Assembly (NCBI GenBank): GCA_021414115.1
Contig: JAIOPD010000070.1
Location: 1 to 40,878 of the forward strand
DNA: 40,878 nucleotides
Reading direction: 5' to 3'
Origin: Planctomycetia bacterium
GTDB lineage: Bacteria > Planctomycetota > Planctomycetia > Pirellulales > UBA1268
Shown piece by piece: positions 15,788 through 24,135 of this stretch. Position numbers and translations under genes: made by a program. Positions within the stretch are counted from its first letter, which is position 1, and every line of letters starts with the position of its first letter. The notes under the pieces are model-generated. The model searched no databases and was not told where the DNA came from. It saw nothing but the letters and a program-made list of their open reading frames with translations.

Positions 15788-16657
15788 ATGGATATCGCGG
15801 TCATCATTTCGACATTTGAACGGCCCCGCCATCTCGAGCGGTGCCTCGCATCGCTCGCCGTTCAAGACGATGTAGCCGGTCGCTTCGAGGTCGTCGTCAC
15901 CGACGACGGCTCCCGCGATGAAACGCTGCCGCTGCTCGCCACCCTCGCCCGCCACGCGACATTTCCGCTCACCTTCACCACCCACGAGCACGGCGGCTTC
16001 CGCCTGGCTCGCTGCCGCAACGAGGGCGTCGCCGCCTCGACGGCTCCTTACCTCCTGTTCACCGATGGCGACTGCATCCTGCCCCGCGACCACCTGCGGC
16101 AGCACCTCGCCGCACGCCGCCGAGGCTGGGTCGTCGGCAGCGACTGCGCGCGACTCGACGAGGCCACCTCGGCACGCATCGACGTCGACACCATCGTCCA
16201 CGGCGACGTCACACGACTCGTACACCGGTCGGAGGCGCAGCGGATGTGGCTCAAAGGACTGCGGGCCAAGGCCTATCAGTGGGCTCACGTGCCGATGCGG
16301 CCGCGGCTCTCCGGCAACAACATCGCCCTCTGGCGGGACGACTACGAGCGGATCAACGGCTTCGACGAACAGTTCGTCGGCTGGGGACTCGAAGACCGCG
16401 ATCTCCAATACCGGCTCGAACGGCTCGGGCTACGCGTCAACTCGATCCTCCTCAAGACGGCACCAATCCATCTCTGGCATCCGCCGGCACCGAGCTTCGC
16501 CCGCAACAACGTGGGCACGCAGAACCTCGACTACTTCAAGGCGCTGCATGCGCGGCCCATGCGCTGCATCGACGGGCTCGTGAAGCTCGACGAACGGCAG
16601 GGCACGATCACCTTCCCGGACCCTGCGACAGCGGCCCCGCGCCGCCAGGCGGCCTGA
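15788..16657 (+). CDS. GT2 glycosyltransferase with galactosyltransferase-type C-terminal region
   Basis: 289 residues. The start at 15788 gives MDIAVIISTFERPRHL and has a G-rich ribosome site just upstream. The GT-A fold shows VVVTDDGSRDET (about 37-48), then LLFTDGDCILPRDHL with the metal-binding acidic motif (near 93-103). The second half has LSGNNIALWRDDYERINGFDEQFVGWGLEDRDLQYRL, the acceptor-side signature of the GT7-like/chondroitin-polymerase group (GWGxED). It would transfer a sugar from a nucleotide donor in the cytoplasm. The next gene starts three bases after its stop, so it belongs to the unit with the pyruvyl-transferase fusion and the asparagine-synthetase-like gene. Confidence 0.9.
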   Translation: MDIAVIISTFERPRHLERCLASLAVQDDVAGRFEVVVTDDGSRDETLPLLATLARHATFPLTFTTHEHGGFRLARCRNEGVAASTAPYLLFTDGDCILPRDHLRQHLAARRRGWVVGSDCARLDEATSARIDVDTIVHGDVTRLVHRSEAQRMWLKGLRAKAYQWAHVPMRPRLSGNNIALWRDDYERINGFDEQFVGWGLEDRDLQYRLERLGLRVNSILLKTAPIHLWHPPAPSFARNNVGTQNLDYFKALHARPMRCIDGLVKLDERQGTITFPDPATAAPRRQAA

Positions 16658-16660
16658 TTC

Positions 16661-18547
16661 ATGTGGCCTTTCTCACAAGCACGCCGCGCCGCTCCGCGGA
16701 CACTCCGCATCGACACGCCGCGGCTCCGCACCAGTGACAGGAGTCAGCGGGTGACGGCAACCACGGCGGGCCGCAGGGTGTGGTTTGAGTCGGCCGATGC
16801 TCCCCTGAGAGCGAGCAGCGAGGCCTTTGGCGCGGCCCTGCTCTTGCCCGCATTGCATGCCGGCAGGTCGCTCGCGGTGCGCGGAAGTGTCTGCCCGACC
16901 TGGGCGGCCAACCTCGAGCCGCTCGCCGCCGCCTATCGGCAACTCTGGTATCCCGACGCGCCGGCACCGCAGGTGAGCCCCGAGCAGTGCACCGCCACCG
17001 CCGCGGCTCCCGGCACGGCCCTCTGCTTCAGCGGCGGAGTGGACGCCTTCCACACGCTCCTCGCCGGCGGCCGACCGGTCGACACGCTCGTCTATGTGGC
17101 GGGCTATGACGTGAGCCTTCGCGACACGGCGAGACTCACGGCCGTCGAGCGGCTCCTCCGGGAGGTGGCGGCTTCGAGCAACGCCACGAGCGTGGTCGTG
17201 AGAAGCAACCTCCGCCGCCATCCGCTGGTGCGGGCCACGCCCTGGCGGCTCGAGTTTGGCGCGGCGCTCGCCGCCGTGGGCCATGTGCTCACACCGCACG
17301 TGGGCCGGCTGTTGATCTCGAGCGACGGCCTCGGCTTCGAGCACCCCGGCGTAGGCTCGCGGGTCAGCACCGATCCCCTGCTCGGCTCGGCGGCGCTCAC
17401 CGTCGAACATGTGGCCGCGCAGGTGACGCGGCTCGAAAAGCTCCGCGCGATCGGCGGCGAGCCGCTCGTGCAGCGCCACCTGCGGGTCTGCTGGCAGAAC
17501 GTCGCCGGCAAGACCAACTGCGGCCGCTGCGAGAAGTGTGTGCGGACGATGCTCATGCTCGACGTCTGCGGTACGCTCGGCCAGTTCCCGGGGTTTGACC
17601 ACGGCCGACACCTGAGCGCGGCGGTCGACGCCCTGCCGCAGGTGGATGACGTCGTGGCCCCTTTCTACCGCGACCTGCTCACGGCCGGACTCACGGCCCA
17701 TGCCGCCGCGAGCGTCCGGCGGCTGGTCGATCGCAGCGTGGCGGTAGCGGCGCGGCCGCGCCGCGGGAGTCGCGAGCCCCTGCGAGAAGCACGCCACCGG
17801 CTGCTCGGCCCCGAGGCCTTCGCGCACGTCTGCGAGCCACTCGTTGGCCGAAAGGTCGGCTATGTCCGCCCCGTGGGCAACGTCGGCGACCACCTCATCG
17901 AACTCGCGATGACGCAGCTCTTCGCGATCTACGGCATCGACTGGTCGCTCGTGAACCTCGACGACGGCCCGCAGGCCAGCGCGGGGCTCGACCTGCTCGT
18001 GTTCGGTGGCGGCGGCAACATGGGCACTCGCTACGAGGGCAACTACGACCTCCGCAGCCGTGCCCTCGCCACGGGGTTGCCGCTGGTGATCCTGCCGCAG
18101 TCGTTTACGACGACGGAAGATCGGCCCTTTGAGCGGGTGCATGTCCGCGAACGGGGCAGCCTCGCCTACTGCCCCACGGGCATCCTCGCGCCCGACCTGG
18201 CGCTCGGCCTCGCCTGGCCCGAGCCGCCGCCGGCCGTCCGCGACCTGGGCGTGTATCTCCGCCGCGATCAGGAACGGGGCGGCCGCAAGCCACTGCTGGC
18301 CCGCGACCCCGTGCGGCTCGCCGCGACGCCGGGCGACTACCTCGCGTTTGCCGCGCGGCACAAAAGGATCGTGACCGACCGGCTGCATTTCGCGGTCGCC
18401 GGGCTCCACGCCGGCCGCGACGTCACCCTCGTGGCGAACGACTATCACAAAAACCGCTCCATGCACGAGACTTGGCTCGCGGATCTCGGCTGCCGGTTTG
18501 CCGAGTCTGCCGCGGAGGCCCTGCACCGTGGTCGCCGCGCCGCGTAA
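16661..18547 (+). CDS. Fusion: QueC-like PP-loop/zinc domain plus polysaccharide pyruvyl transferase
   Basis: 628 residues in two parts. The N-terminal half has a PP-loop, LCFSGGVDAFHTLL (about 121-134), which binds ATP in enzymes that adenylate carboxylates or carbonyls. It also has a four-cysteine zinc site, C277-x9-C287-x2-C290-x2-C293 (TNCGRCEKCVRTM), arranged much as in QueC. The C-terminal half (about 395-628) matches polysaccharide pyruvyl transferases (CsaB/ExoV type): GNVGDHLIELAM, LLVFGGGGNMGTRY, VILPQSFTTTED, TDRLHFAVAGLHAGR and an NDYHKNRSMHETW end motif. Those enzymes attach ketal-linked pyruvate from PEP to sugars. I know of no characterised protein with this pairing. The junction is a basic linker (about 360-380). 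The flanking GT2 and asparagine-synthetase-like genes suggest modification of a glycan under construction. The reaction of the PP-loop half is unknown. Confidence 0.8.
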   Translation: MWPFSQARRAAPRTLRIDTPRLRTSDRSQRVTATTAGRRVWFESADAPLRASSEAFGAALLLPALHAGRSLAVRGSVCPTWAANLEPLAAAYRQLWYPDAPAPQVSPEQCTATAAAPGTALCFSGGVDAFHTLLAGGRPVDTLVYVAGYDVSLRDTARLTAVERLLREVAASSNATSVVVRSNLRRHPLVRATPWRLEFGAALAAVGHVLTPHVGRLLISSDGLGFEHPGVGSRVSTDPLLGSAALTVEHVAAQVTRLEKLRAIGGEPLVQRHLRVCWQNVAGKTNCGRCEKCVRTMLMLDVCGTLGQFPGFDHGRHLSAAVDALPQVDDVVAPFYRDLLTAGLTAHAAASVRRLVDRSVAVAARPRRGSREPLREARHRLLGPEAFAHVCEPLVGRKVGYVRPVGNVGDHLIELAMTQLFAIYGIDWSLVNLDDGPQASAGLDLLVFGGGGNMGTRYEGNYDLRSRALATGLPLVILPQSFTTTEDRPFERVHVRERGSLAYCPTGILAPDLALGLAWPEPPPAVRDLGVYLRRDQERGGRKPLLARDPVRLAATPGDYLAFAARHKRIVTDRLHFAVAGLHAGRDVTLVANDYHKNRSMHETWLADLGCRFAESAAEALHRGRRAA

Positions 18548-18565
18548 GCCGGCAGACCAACCCGC

Positions 18566-20398
18566 ATGGCCCACCTCGCCCTCGTGATCGATGCCGATCC
18601 GCTCCGCCGCGAGCGGTTCGTGGCGGGCGTGCGCCGGCTGTTTGGCGAACTGCCCGGCGTGACGATCGCCGAGGAGCAAGACGACACGCTGGCCTGCGTG
18701 TGGGCGACGGGCCCGCGAGCGCCGGTGAGCGTGCACCGCGATGCAGACGGGCTCGCCATCTTCATCGGCTACGGCATCACCGACGACGGCCGCCGGATCA
18801 CGGCCCGCGATCTCGTCGCCGACTGGCTCGTGCCCGCAGGCACGCCGCGGGTCCACGACGGCTATCACGTGGGCCTGGCCTGGTCGCGCGACCACGGCCT
18901 CGCCGCTGGTATCGATCCGATGGCAATGTTTCCCTTTCAGTGGACCCAGATCGGCGCCGGCGCTGGCGCCCCGCTCATCGCCGCCACCACGCCGGCCGCG
19001 TTTCGCTGCCATCCGCAGTTTGAGGCGACGATCGACCGCCGCGGGCTGGCCGGAATCCTCCTCGTGCACGGGCCGCTCTGCAATCGGCCGCTGCTCGCCG
19101 GCACCCAGCGGCTACCGAAGGGGCATCTGCTCCGCTGGTCACGCGATCGCGGCGCCACGGAGCATCAGGTCTACCGCTTACGAGGCACGCCGCCCCCGGC
19201 GGACGAGACTCCCGCTGCGATGCAGGAGCGGATTCACGACGCCTACGTGTCGGCGATCCGTCGACACTGCCCTCCCGATGACGACGCCTCGATTCTGCTC
19301 TCGGGAGGACTCGATTCGCGGCTCGTCGCCGCCACGCTCGCCAGCGAAGGCATGGCGGTGAACGCGATCGCGCTGGGACGCGACGACGACTTCGAAGTGA
19401 TCGCGGCCGCGAATGTCGCCCGGCGTCTGGGCATGCCGTTCGAGACCGTATCGACCGAACTCTTCGACGAGGGGTTTCCCGCGCGGACGAATCGGACTGC
19501 CCGCTTTCTCGAGATGACGTCTGCCCCTTCGAGCGAAGACTTCGCGGAGGGTCTCGCCCACGCGAAGCGGCTCGGCCGGTATCTCTGGTCGGGTTTCATC
19601 TACGACTGGACGTTCGAGCCGGTGTCGTATGCGGAGGGCCGCGATCCCAAGACGGGCACGTGGGCGCTCGAAGGCATGCTCGCGTACATGAACCGCTGGG
19701 GCGTGCCGGCGGCACGGCTGCCCGCGCTGATGGGCGATGATGGCCCGGCCCTGTGCGACGCCCTCGTCGCCGATCTCCGGGCCGCCTGCCTCCACGGTTC
19801 GGATCGACCCGAAAACGAGGCCTGCCACATCCGCTGGGATCAGCGGGTTCGCAATCACGTGGCCACGGCCTGTCACGGCACGTCCTTTCAATCGTGGCCG
19901 CTCATGCCGGCGACCGACCGCCGCTTTCAAGAGGCCGTCTTCGGACTGCCGCCCCCCGCCTACAAAGACCGCGTGATCGAAGAGGTGATCCTCCGCACGA
20001 TCCGTCCCGACCTCTGCGATGTGCCACTCGACACGAACTCGTTTCGGTTCGACCCGCTGTCGGGCAGCCGCTCGTGGCTGGGGAAGCTCGCGGCATCCAC
20101 GCAGGGGCGGCTGCGGCGGCTCTACTGGCAGCGAGTGAAGGGCCGCGACCCACGCCGCTACGAGCGGCTCTTCAACGTGGATCATCCGCGCTGGATGGCG
20201 GTGCGTCGCGACGTCGAACCGCTGCGACCGCTCCTGCACCGCCACCTCGATCCGCGGATCGTGGCAGACCTGCTGCCGTCGCCGGACGTCCGCACCGACT
20301 TCGCCAACCCGGTGAACACCGGCGGCGCGATCCGCCTGCTGCTCAGCCTGGCCATCGTGCTCGATGATCTCGAGCGGCCGATCACCGGGAGCTCCTGA
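18566..20398 (+). CDS. Asparagine-synthetase-like protein lacking the glutaminase cysteine
   Basis: 610 residues. The C-terminal synthetase domain carries the PP-loop ASILLSGGLDSRLVAATL (SGGLDS at about 246-251), followed by the family's helical body. The N-terminal 200 residues resemble the Ntn amidotransferase fold in layout (PLLAGTQRLPKGHLLRW corresponds to the region before the synthetase domain). The protein begins MAHLALV, however, and has no Cys at position 2, so it cannot release ammonia from glutamine in the normal way. Such proteins in polysaccharide and natural-product loci form amides or other acyl-N bonds using free ammonia or an amine. It follows the fusion gene by 18 bases on the same strand. 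A carboxylated or pyruvylated sugar would be a fitting substrate, but that is inference. Confidence 0.82.
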   Translation: MAHLALVIDADPLRRERFVAGVRRLFGELPGVTIAEEQDDTLACVWATGPRAPVSVHRDADGLAIFIGYGITDDGRRITARDLVADWLVPAGTPRVHDGYHVGLAWSRDHGLAAGIDPMAMFPFQWTQIGAGAGAPLIAATTPAAFRCHPQFEATIDRRGLAGILLVHGPLCNRPLLAGTQRLPKGHLLRWSRDRGATEHQVYRLRGTPPPADETPAAMQERIHDAYVSAIRRHCPPDDDASILLSGGLDSRLVAATLASEGMAVNAIALGRDDDFEVIAAANVARRLGMPFETVSTELFDEGFPARTNRTARFLEMTSAPSSEDFAEGLAHAKRLGRYLWSGFIYDWTFEPVSYAEGRDPKTGTWALEGMLAYMNRWGVPAARLPALMGDDGPALCDALVADLRAACLHGSDRPENEACHIRWDQRVRNHVATACHGTSFQSWPLMPATDRRFQEAVFGLPPPAYKDRVIEEVILRTIRPDLCDVPLDTNSFRFDPLSGSRSWLGKLAASTQGRLRRLYWQRVKGRDPRRYERLFNVDHPRWMAVRRDVEPLRPLLHRHLDPRIVADLLPSPDVRTDFANPVNTGGAIRLLLSLAIVLDDLERPITGSS

Positions 20399-20410
20399 AG
20401 ACGCATCGTC

Positions 20411-20585
20411 CCTTCCGCAACACCCCCTCACAACGCCGCATCGCTCCCGCATCAACGCCACGCCCCCGGCATTAACGCCACGCCCTTTCTCACAACGCCA
20501 CGCCCCTCCCGAAACGCGACGCCCCTCCCGCATCAACGCCCCTCCCGCATCAACGCCACGCCTCTCCCGAAACGCGACGCCCGCC
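20411..20585 (+). repeat. Degenerate short tandem repeat
   Basis: Repeated variants of CCCGCATCAACGCCACG and CCCGAAACGCGACGCC, about 16-22 bases per unit and eight or so units. The array is C-rich on the plus strand. It fills the space after the asparagine-synthetase-like gene up to repeat element 11. No gene is supported in 20399-20723. Confidence 0.7.
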
Positions 20586-20589
20586 GTCG

Positions 20590-20705
20590 GGAAGCCCCAA
20601 GCGCGAGCGCGGGGTATACGGGCAACCTCACAAGCAACGTCCGCAACGCCGCAAACGATCCCCTCGACGCCACGCGGATACCCGTCGCTCGCGATCCGGG
20701 CTTCC
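20590..20705 (-). repeat. Inverted-repeat (REP-like) element, copy 11 (reverse orientation)
   Basis: 116 bp, begins GGAAGCCCCAAGCGCGAGCG and ends CTCGCGATCCGGGCTTCC. It lies between two convergent genes. Confidence 0.9.
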
Positions 20706-20723
20706 CGAGAACGGCTCGACGGA

Positions 20724-21839
20724 TCAGGCCGCGGCGTGAGCCTGCTGCTCGTGGATGGCCGTTGACCGCAGCAGGATGCAGCCCTGCAAGACCTCGGGAC
20801 GGCCGGGGCTGCCGACGGCGGCGGTGGGGCACGCAATCAGCCCCGCGAGCCGTCCCCACGTGGCTTTGAGGGCGTGCGGCACCGAGCAGGCGCTGACGTT
20901 GCCCGTGCGCCGCGTGAGCCCGTTGACGAGTTCGCCGGCGACGCCGTGTTCGTCCAGCTTCATGCCGGTGAACCGCACGATCCCCGAACCGGCTTGATGC
21001 GGCACGACGAAGTTGACGTCGCCGCCAGTGAGCCCCGTATCGGCCAGCGCCTTGCCGACGGCGGACGCCATCGCCCGTGGGGCAATCTCGGCGATCGCCA
21101 TGCCGTCGAGCGAATAGACGAGCCGCTCATTGGCAACGACCCTGCCACCGTCCGGAGCCGGCACGGTGACCTGCGGCCGCAGGTGAAAGTCGAACGCCGA
21201 CCGCTCGGCGGGCTGCTTCTCGGCCGCGGCATGGACGATCTCGAAATGCACCGGATGCCTGCGGCTTGTCGTGGGCGCGAGCAGCGTGGCCGAGGCCATG
21301 TCGCCGAACAGGCCGGCCGTCTGTCGGCAGCCGTAGTCGGTGATGCGGCTGATGCGACTGGCGACGACGACGAGCACAAACTCGTCTTGCCGCAGGCCGA
21401 GCCGCGGGGCCCAGCGCCGGCTCACGAGTTCGAACGCCCGGCTGTAGCCGCAGCAGAACCAGTTGATGCCAATCGTGCGGCAGCGCCGCACACCGAGCTC
21501 GCGGGCCAGCTGCCGCGCCGCGCGACTCGGCCGCTCAGCGGCCACCGCGGCCGGCGCGAGATGCCGCCGGGCCACCGAGGGGGGAAGAAAGGATGGCGAC
21601 ACGAAGACGATGCCGCGGCAGTCGGCCAGGTTGCAGCCGGTCTCGCGCTGGAGTTGTCGGACCGTGTGCAGGCCCATCGTCAGCTCGTCATCGAGCGAGA
21701 TCCCACGGGCCTCGATCCCGGTGTGGTGCGCGAACTTGCGGGGCATGGTGTCGCCAAACCATTCGTTCTCCAACTCCCAGGCGGGCTGATGGAGCGAAAT
21801 GGCGGCGATGCCGAGCGGCTGAGGGCGAATTGCATCCAT
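20724..21839 (-). CDS. 3-oxoacyl-ACP synthase III-like (KAS III/FabH superfamily) protein
   Basis: 371 residues with the thiolase-fold triad. The cysteine lies in GINWFCCGYSRAF (Cys near 129), the histidine in NFVVPHQAGSGIV, and the asparagine in RTGNVSACSVPHAL. KAS III enzymes condense an acyl thioester with a carrier- or CoA-bound extender; relatives make hydroxymethylglutaryl-CoA, quinolones or head-to-head hydrocarbons. This one lacks a malonyl-transferase or reductase neighbour, so I do not call it FabH. The unusual Trp-Phe before the double Cys and the low similarity of the first 100 residues to FabH (by inspection) suggest a specialised substrate. The start at 21839 gives a normal N-terminus; a longer reading would run into the spacer. 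The gene is alone between repeat arrays. Confidence 0.8.
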   Translation of the reverse strand: MDAIRPQPLGIAAISLHQPAWELENEWFGDTMPRKFAHHTGIEARGISLDDELTMGLHTVRQLQRETGCNLADCRGIVFVSPSFLPPSVARRHLAPAAVAAERPSRAARQLARELGVRRCRTIGINWFCCGYSRAFELVSRRWAPRLGLRQDEFVLVVVASRISRITDYGCRQTAGLFGDMASATLLAPTTSRRHPVHFEIVHAAAEKQPAERSAFDFHLRPQVTVPAPDGGRVVANERLVYSLDGMAIAEIAPRAMASAVGKALADTGLTGGDVNFVVPHQAGSGIVRFTGMKLDEHGVAGELVNGLTRRTGNVSACSVPHALKATWGRLAGLIACPTAAVGSPGRPEVLQGCILLRSTAIHEQQAHAAA

Positions 21840-21975
21840 GCCTGGCAGACGATCTGACGAGTTATCGGGGAACAGTCGGAGCTGCCGACCGTGGCAGCGG
21901 GGCGGGATTGTGGCGTGCGGCGGCAGCCGGGGCCAGCCAGAAATCAGCCCGTAAAACAAGCCACATCTCCCGTCA

Positions 21976-22082
21976 GGAAGCCCCAAGCGGAAGCGCGGGG
22001 AATACGTCCCCCACCCCAACCCGCTCCGCGCTGCCTTCAAGGGTCGCCACCCCGATCCCCGTCGCTCGCGCTCCGGGCTTCC
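21976..22082 (-). repeat. Inverted-repeat (REP-like) element, copy 12a
   Basis: 107 bp in reverse orientation. It is the first unit of a direct tandem array with a 127-base period (arm starts at 21976 and 22103). Confidence 0.9.
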
Positions 22083-22102
22083 CGAGCGCACGCTTCCCGT
22101 CA

Positions 22103-22209
22103 GGAAGCCCCAAGCGGAAGCGCGGGGAATACGTCCCCCACCCCAACCCGCTCCGCGCTGCCTTCAAGGGTCGCCACCCCGATCCCCGTCGCTCGCGCTC
22201 CGGGCTTCC
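22103..22209 (-). repeat. Inverted-repeat (REP-like) element, copy 12b, plus a half-copy
   Basis: An essentially identical second unit, including the CGAGCGCACGCTTCC linker. It is followed by a right-arm half-copy at 22226-22257. The 563-base stretch 21840-22402 between the divergent KAS III-like and SelO genes holds these repeats. About 145 bases before SelO remain in which I see no gene and no clear promoter boxes. Confidence 0.9.
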
Positions 22210-22402
22210 CGAGCGCACGCTTCCCCCCGATCCCCGTCGCTCGCGCTCCGGGCTTCCTCGAGGCTCGCGGATCGCCACGCTGACGCAAAGACGCCTGACG
22301 ACTTCATCCCCACAAAAAAATCCAGCTGGACCGGAAACGCTAGAGTGGAGAGGGGGGCTTCGCACCTGTCGCGAGCCGCCCCGAGACTTTGGAAACGGGC
22401 AC

Positions 22403-23875
22403 ATGCAGCGGTCGATCGCGGACGCAGGCTGGCGGTTCGACAACTCCTACGCGCGGCTGCCGGAGCCGCTCTTCACCCCTGCGGTTCCCGCGTCGGTCCG
22501 GGCTCCCGCGATCGTGGTCTTGAATGCGCCGCTCGCCGCCGACCTGGGGCTCGACCCCGAGGTGCTCGAGGCCGAGGGCGCCGCGGTGTTCGCGGGCAAC
22601 GCGCTTCCGCCGGGAGCCACGCCGATCGCTCAGGCCTACGCCGGTCATCAGTTTGGCCAGTTCACCAACCTCGGCGACGGTCGCGCGATCCTCTTGGGCG
22701 AGCAGCTCACGCCCGACGGCCGCCGCTACGACATCCAGCTCAAGGGCTCGGGCCGCACCCGTTACTCCCGCGGCGGCGATGGCCGCGCGGCACTGGGGCC
22801 GATGCTCCGCGAACACATCGTCAGCGAGGGGATGCACGCGCTGGGCATTCCCACCACCCGCAGCCTCGCCGTCGCCACGACCGGCGAGCAGGTGTTGCGG
22901 GCCACGCCCCTGCCGGGCGCGGTGCTGACCCGAGTTGCGGCCAGTCACATCCGCGTGGGCACGTTTCAATACGCGGCGGCATTGGCAGACGAGGGTCTGC
23001 TCGCGCCGCTGTTCGAGCACGCGCTCGCGCGACATGATCCGGAGCTGGCCAGAGCCGACGACCCGGCGGCAGCCTTCCTCGAAGCGGTGGTCGAACGGCA
23101 GGCGGCGCTCGTGGCCCGATGGATACTCGTGGGCTTCGTGCATGGCGTGATGAACACGGACAACATGGTGGTTTCGGGAGAGACGATCGACTACGGGCCC
23201 TGCGCGTTTCTCGACGCCTATGATCCGGCGACGGTCTTCAGCTCGATCGATCGGCAGGGCCGCTACGCCTACTCGAACCAGCCTGCGATCGCACACTGGA
23301 ACCTCGCGAGGCTCGCCGAAAGCCTTCTGCCGCTCATGAAGGGTGGCGACGAGGCGGCGCTCGAGCGGGCGCAGGGCGTGTTGGGCACGTTTCCCGAGCG
23401 GTTCGAGCGGCACCGGCTGGCGGGAGCGCGGGCGAAACTCGGACTGATCTCCAAAGAAGAAGGCGACGGCGAACTGTTTGCGGCACTGCTCGAGCGGATG
23501 CACGAGACCCGGGCCGACTTCACGGCGACGTTCGCGGGTCTTGCCCGCTGGGCGGAAGCGGGCCCGTCGGCGGCCGACGGCTGCGGCGAATCGGTCTTCA
23601 GCGGTTGGTGCGATCTGTGGCGAGCCCGGCTGACGCGGCAGTCCGGCACGCCTGCAGAGGCCGCCGCGCGGATGCAGCGGGTCAATCCGGTCGTGATCCC
23701 GCGAAATCATCGCGTCGAGGAGGCGCTCACCGCGGCGGAGGCGGGCGATTTCTCCGTGCTCCACCGACTGCTCGCCGTTCTCCACTCGCCCTTCGACGAG
23801 ACACCCGAGAACGAGGCCTACCGCGTGGGGCCGCCGGCGGGCTGCGGCCCGTACCGCACGTTTTGCGGCACGTGA
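22403..23875 (+). CDS. selO: Protein adenylyltransferase SelO (YdiU family)
   Basis: 490 residues, full length. SelO has an inverted pseudokinase fold and transfers AMP from ATP to Ser/Thr/Tyr of target proteins. Visible landmarks are YAGHQFGQFTNLGDGRA, IQLKGSGRTRYSRGGDGRA (nucleotide-binding lysine and arginines), FVHGVMNTDNM (catalytic loop) and DYGPCAFLD (metal-binding, DFG-like). The C-terminus YRTFCGT has cysteine near the position where eukaryotic SelO has selenocysteine. The start at 22403 was chosen because it opens directly into the family N-terminus (FDNSYARLPE); in-frame sequence upstream is repeat-derived. The gene is not part of an obvious operon. Confidence 0.93.
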   Translation: MQRSIADAGWRFDNSYARLPEPLFTPAVPASVRAPAIVVLNAPLAADLGLDPEVLEAEGAAVFAGNALPPGATPIAQAYAGHQFGQFTNLGDGRAILLGEQLTPDGRRYDIQLKGSGRTRYSRGGDGRAALGPMLREHIVSEGMHALGIPTTRSLAVATTGEQVLRATPLPGAVLTRVAASHIRVGTFQYAAALADEGLLAPLFEHALARHDPELARADDPAAAFLEAVVERQAALVARWILVGFVHGVMNTDNMVVSGETIDYGPCAFLDAYDPATVFSSIDRQGRYAYSNQPAIAHWNLARLAESLLPLMKGGDEAALERAQGVLGTFPERFERHRLAGARAKLGLISKEEGDGELFAALLERMHETRADFTATFAGLARWAEAGPSAADGCGESVFSGWCDLWRARLTRQSGTPAEAAARMQRVNPVVIPRNHRVEEALTAAEAGDFSVLHRLLAVLHSPFDETPENEAYRVGPPAGCGPYRTFCGT

Positions 23876-23886
23876 CCGAAGACGAC

Positions 23887-24118
23887 GATGCCGATCGGCG
23901 CCGCGTTGCCTTCGAGGGTCGCCACCCCGATCCCCGTCGCTCGCGCTCCGGGCTTCCCGTCAGGAAGCCCCAAGCGCCAGCGCGGGGAAGACGGCTTCCA
24001 CGCCGATCGGCGCCGCGCTGCCTTCGAGGGTCGCCACCCCGATCCCCGTCGCTCGCGCTCCGGGCTTTCCGTCGGGAAGCCCCAAGCGCCAGCGCGGGGA
24101 AGACGGCTTCCACCCCAC
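23887..24118 (-). repeat. REP-like element array, copy 13 (one full, two partial)
   Basis: A right-half copy (about 23887-23957), a full copy (23963-24070, right end decayed to GGGCTTTCC) and a left-arm half (from 24075) stand in tandem with about 112 bases between equivalent points. They fill the 260-base space between the convergent SelO and GT25 genes. Confidence 0.85.
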
Positions 24119-24135
24119 CCCGCTCCGCACCACCC

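Noticed and set aside
16673-19069. Long minus-strand frame of about 800 codons under the modification cluster
   Set aside because: It lies antisense to two genes with clear PP-loop, zinc and pyruvyl-transferase motifs; its product is a biased Arg/Ala/His string.
22306-22320. Run of seven A residues before SelO as a terminator T-run on the minus strand
   Set aside because: No stable stem-loop directly precedes it, and the nearest minus-strand gene (KAS III-like) starts, rather than ends, on the far side.
21976-24118. Possible CRISPR array because of regularly repeated 30-base blocks
   Set aside because: The blocks are the two arms of the REP-like element in alternating orientation with conserved, not unique, sequence between them. 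No cas genes are present.
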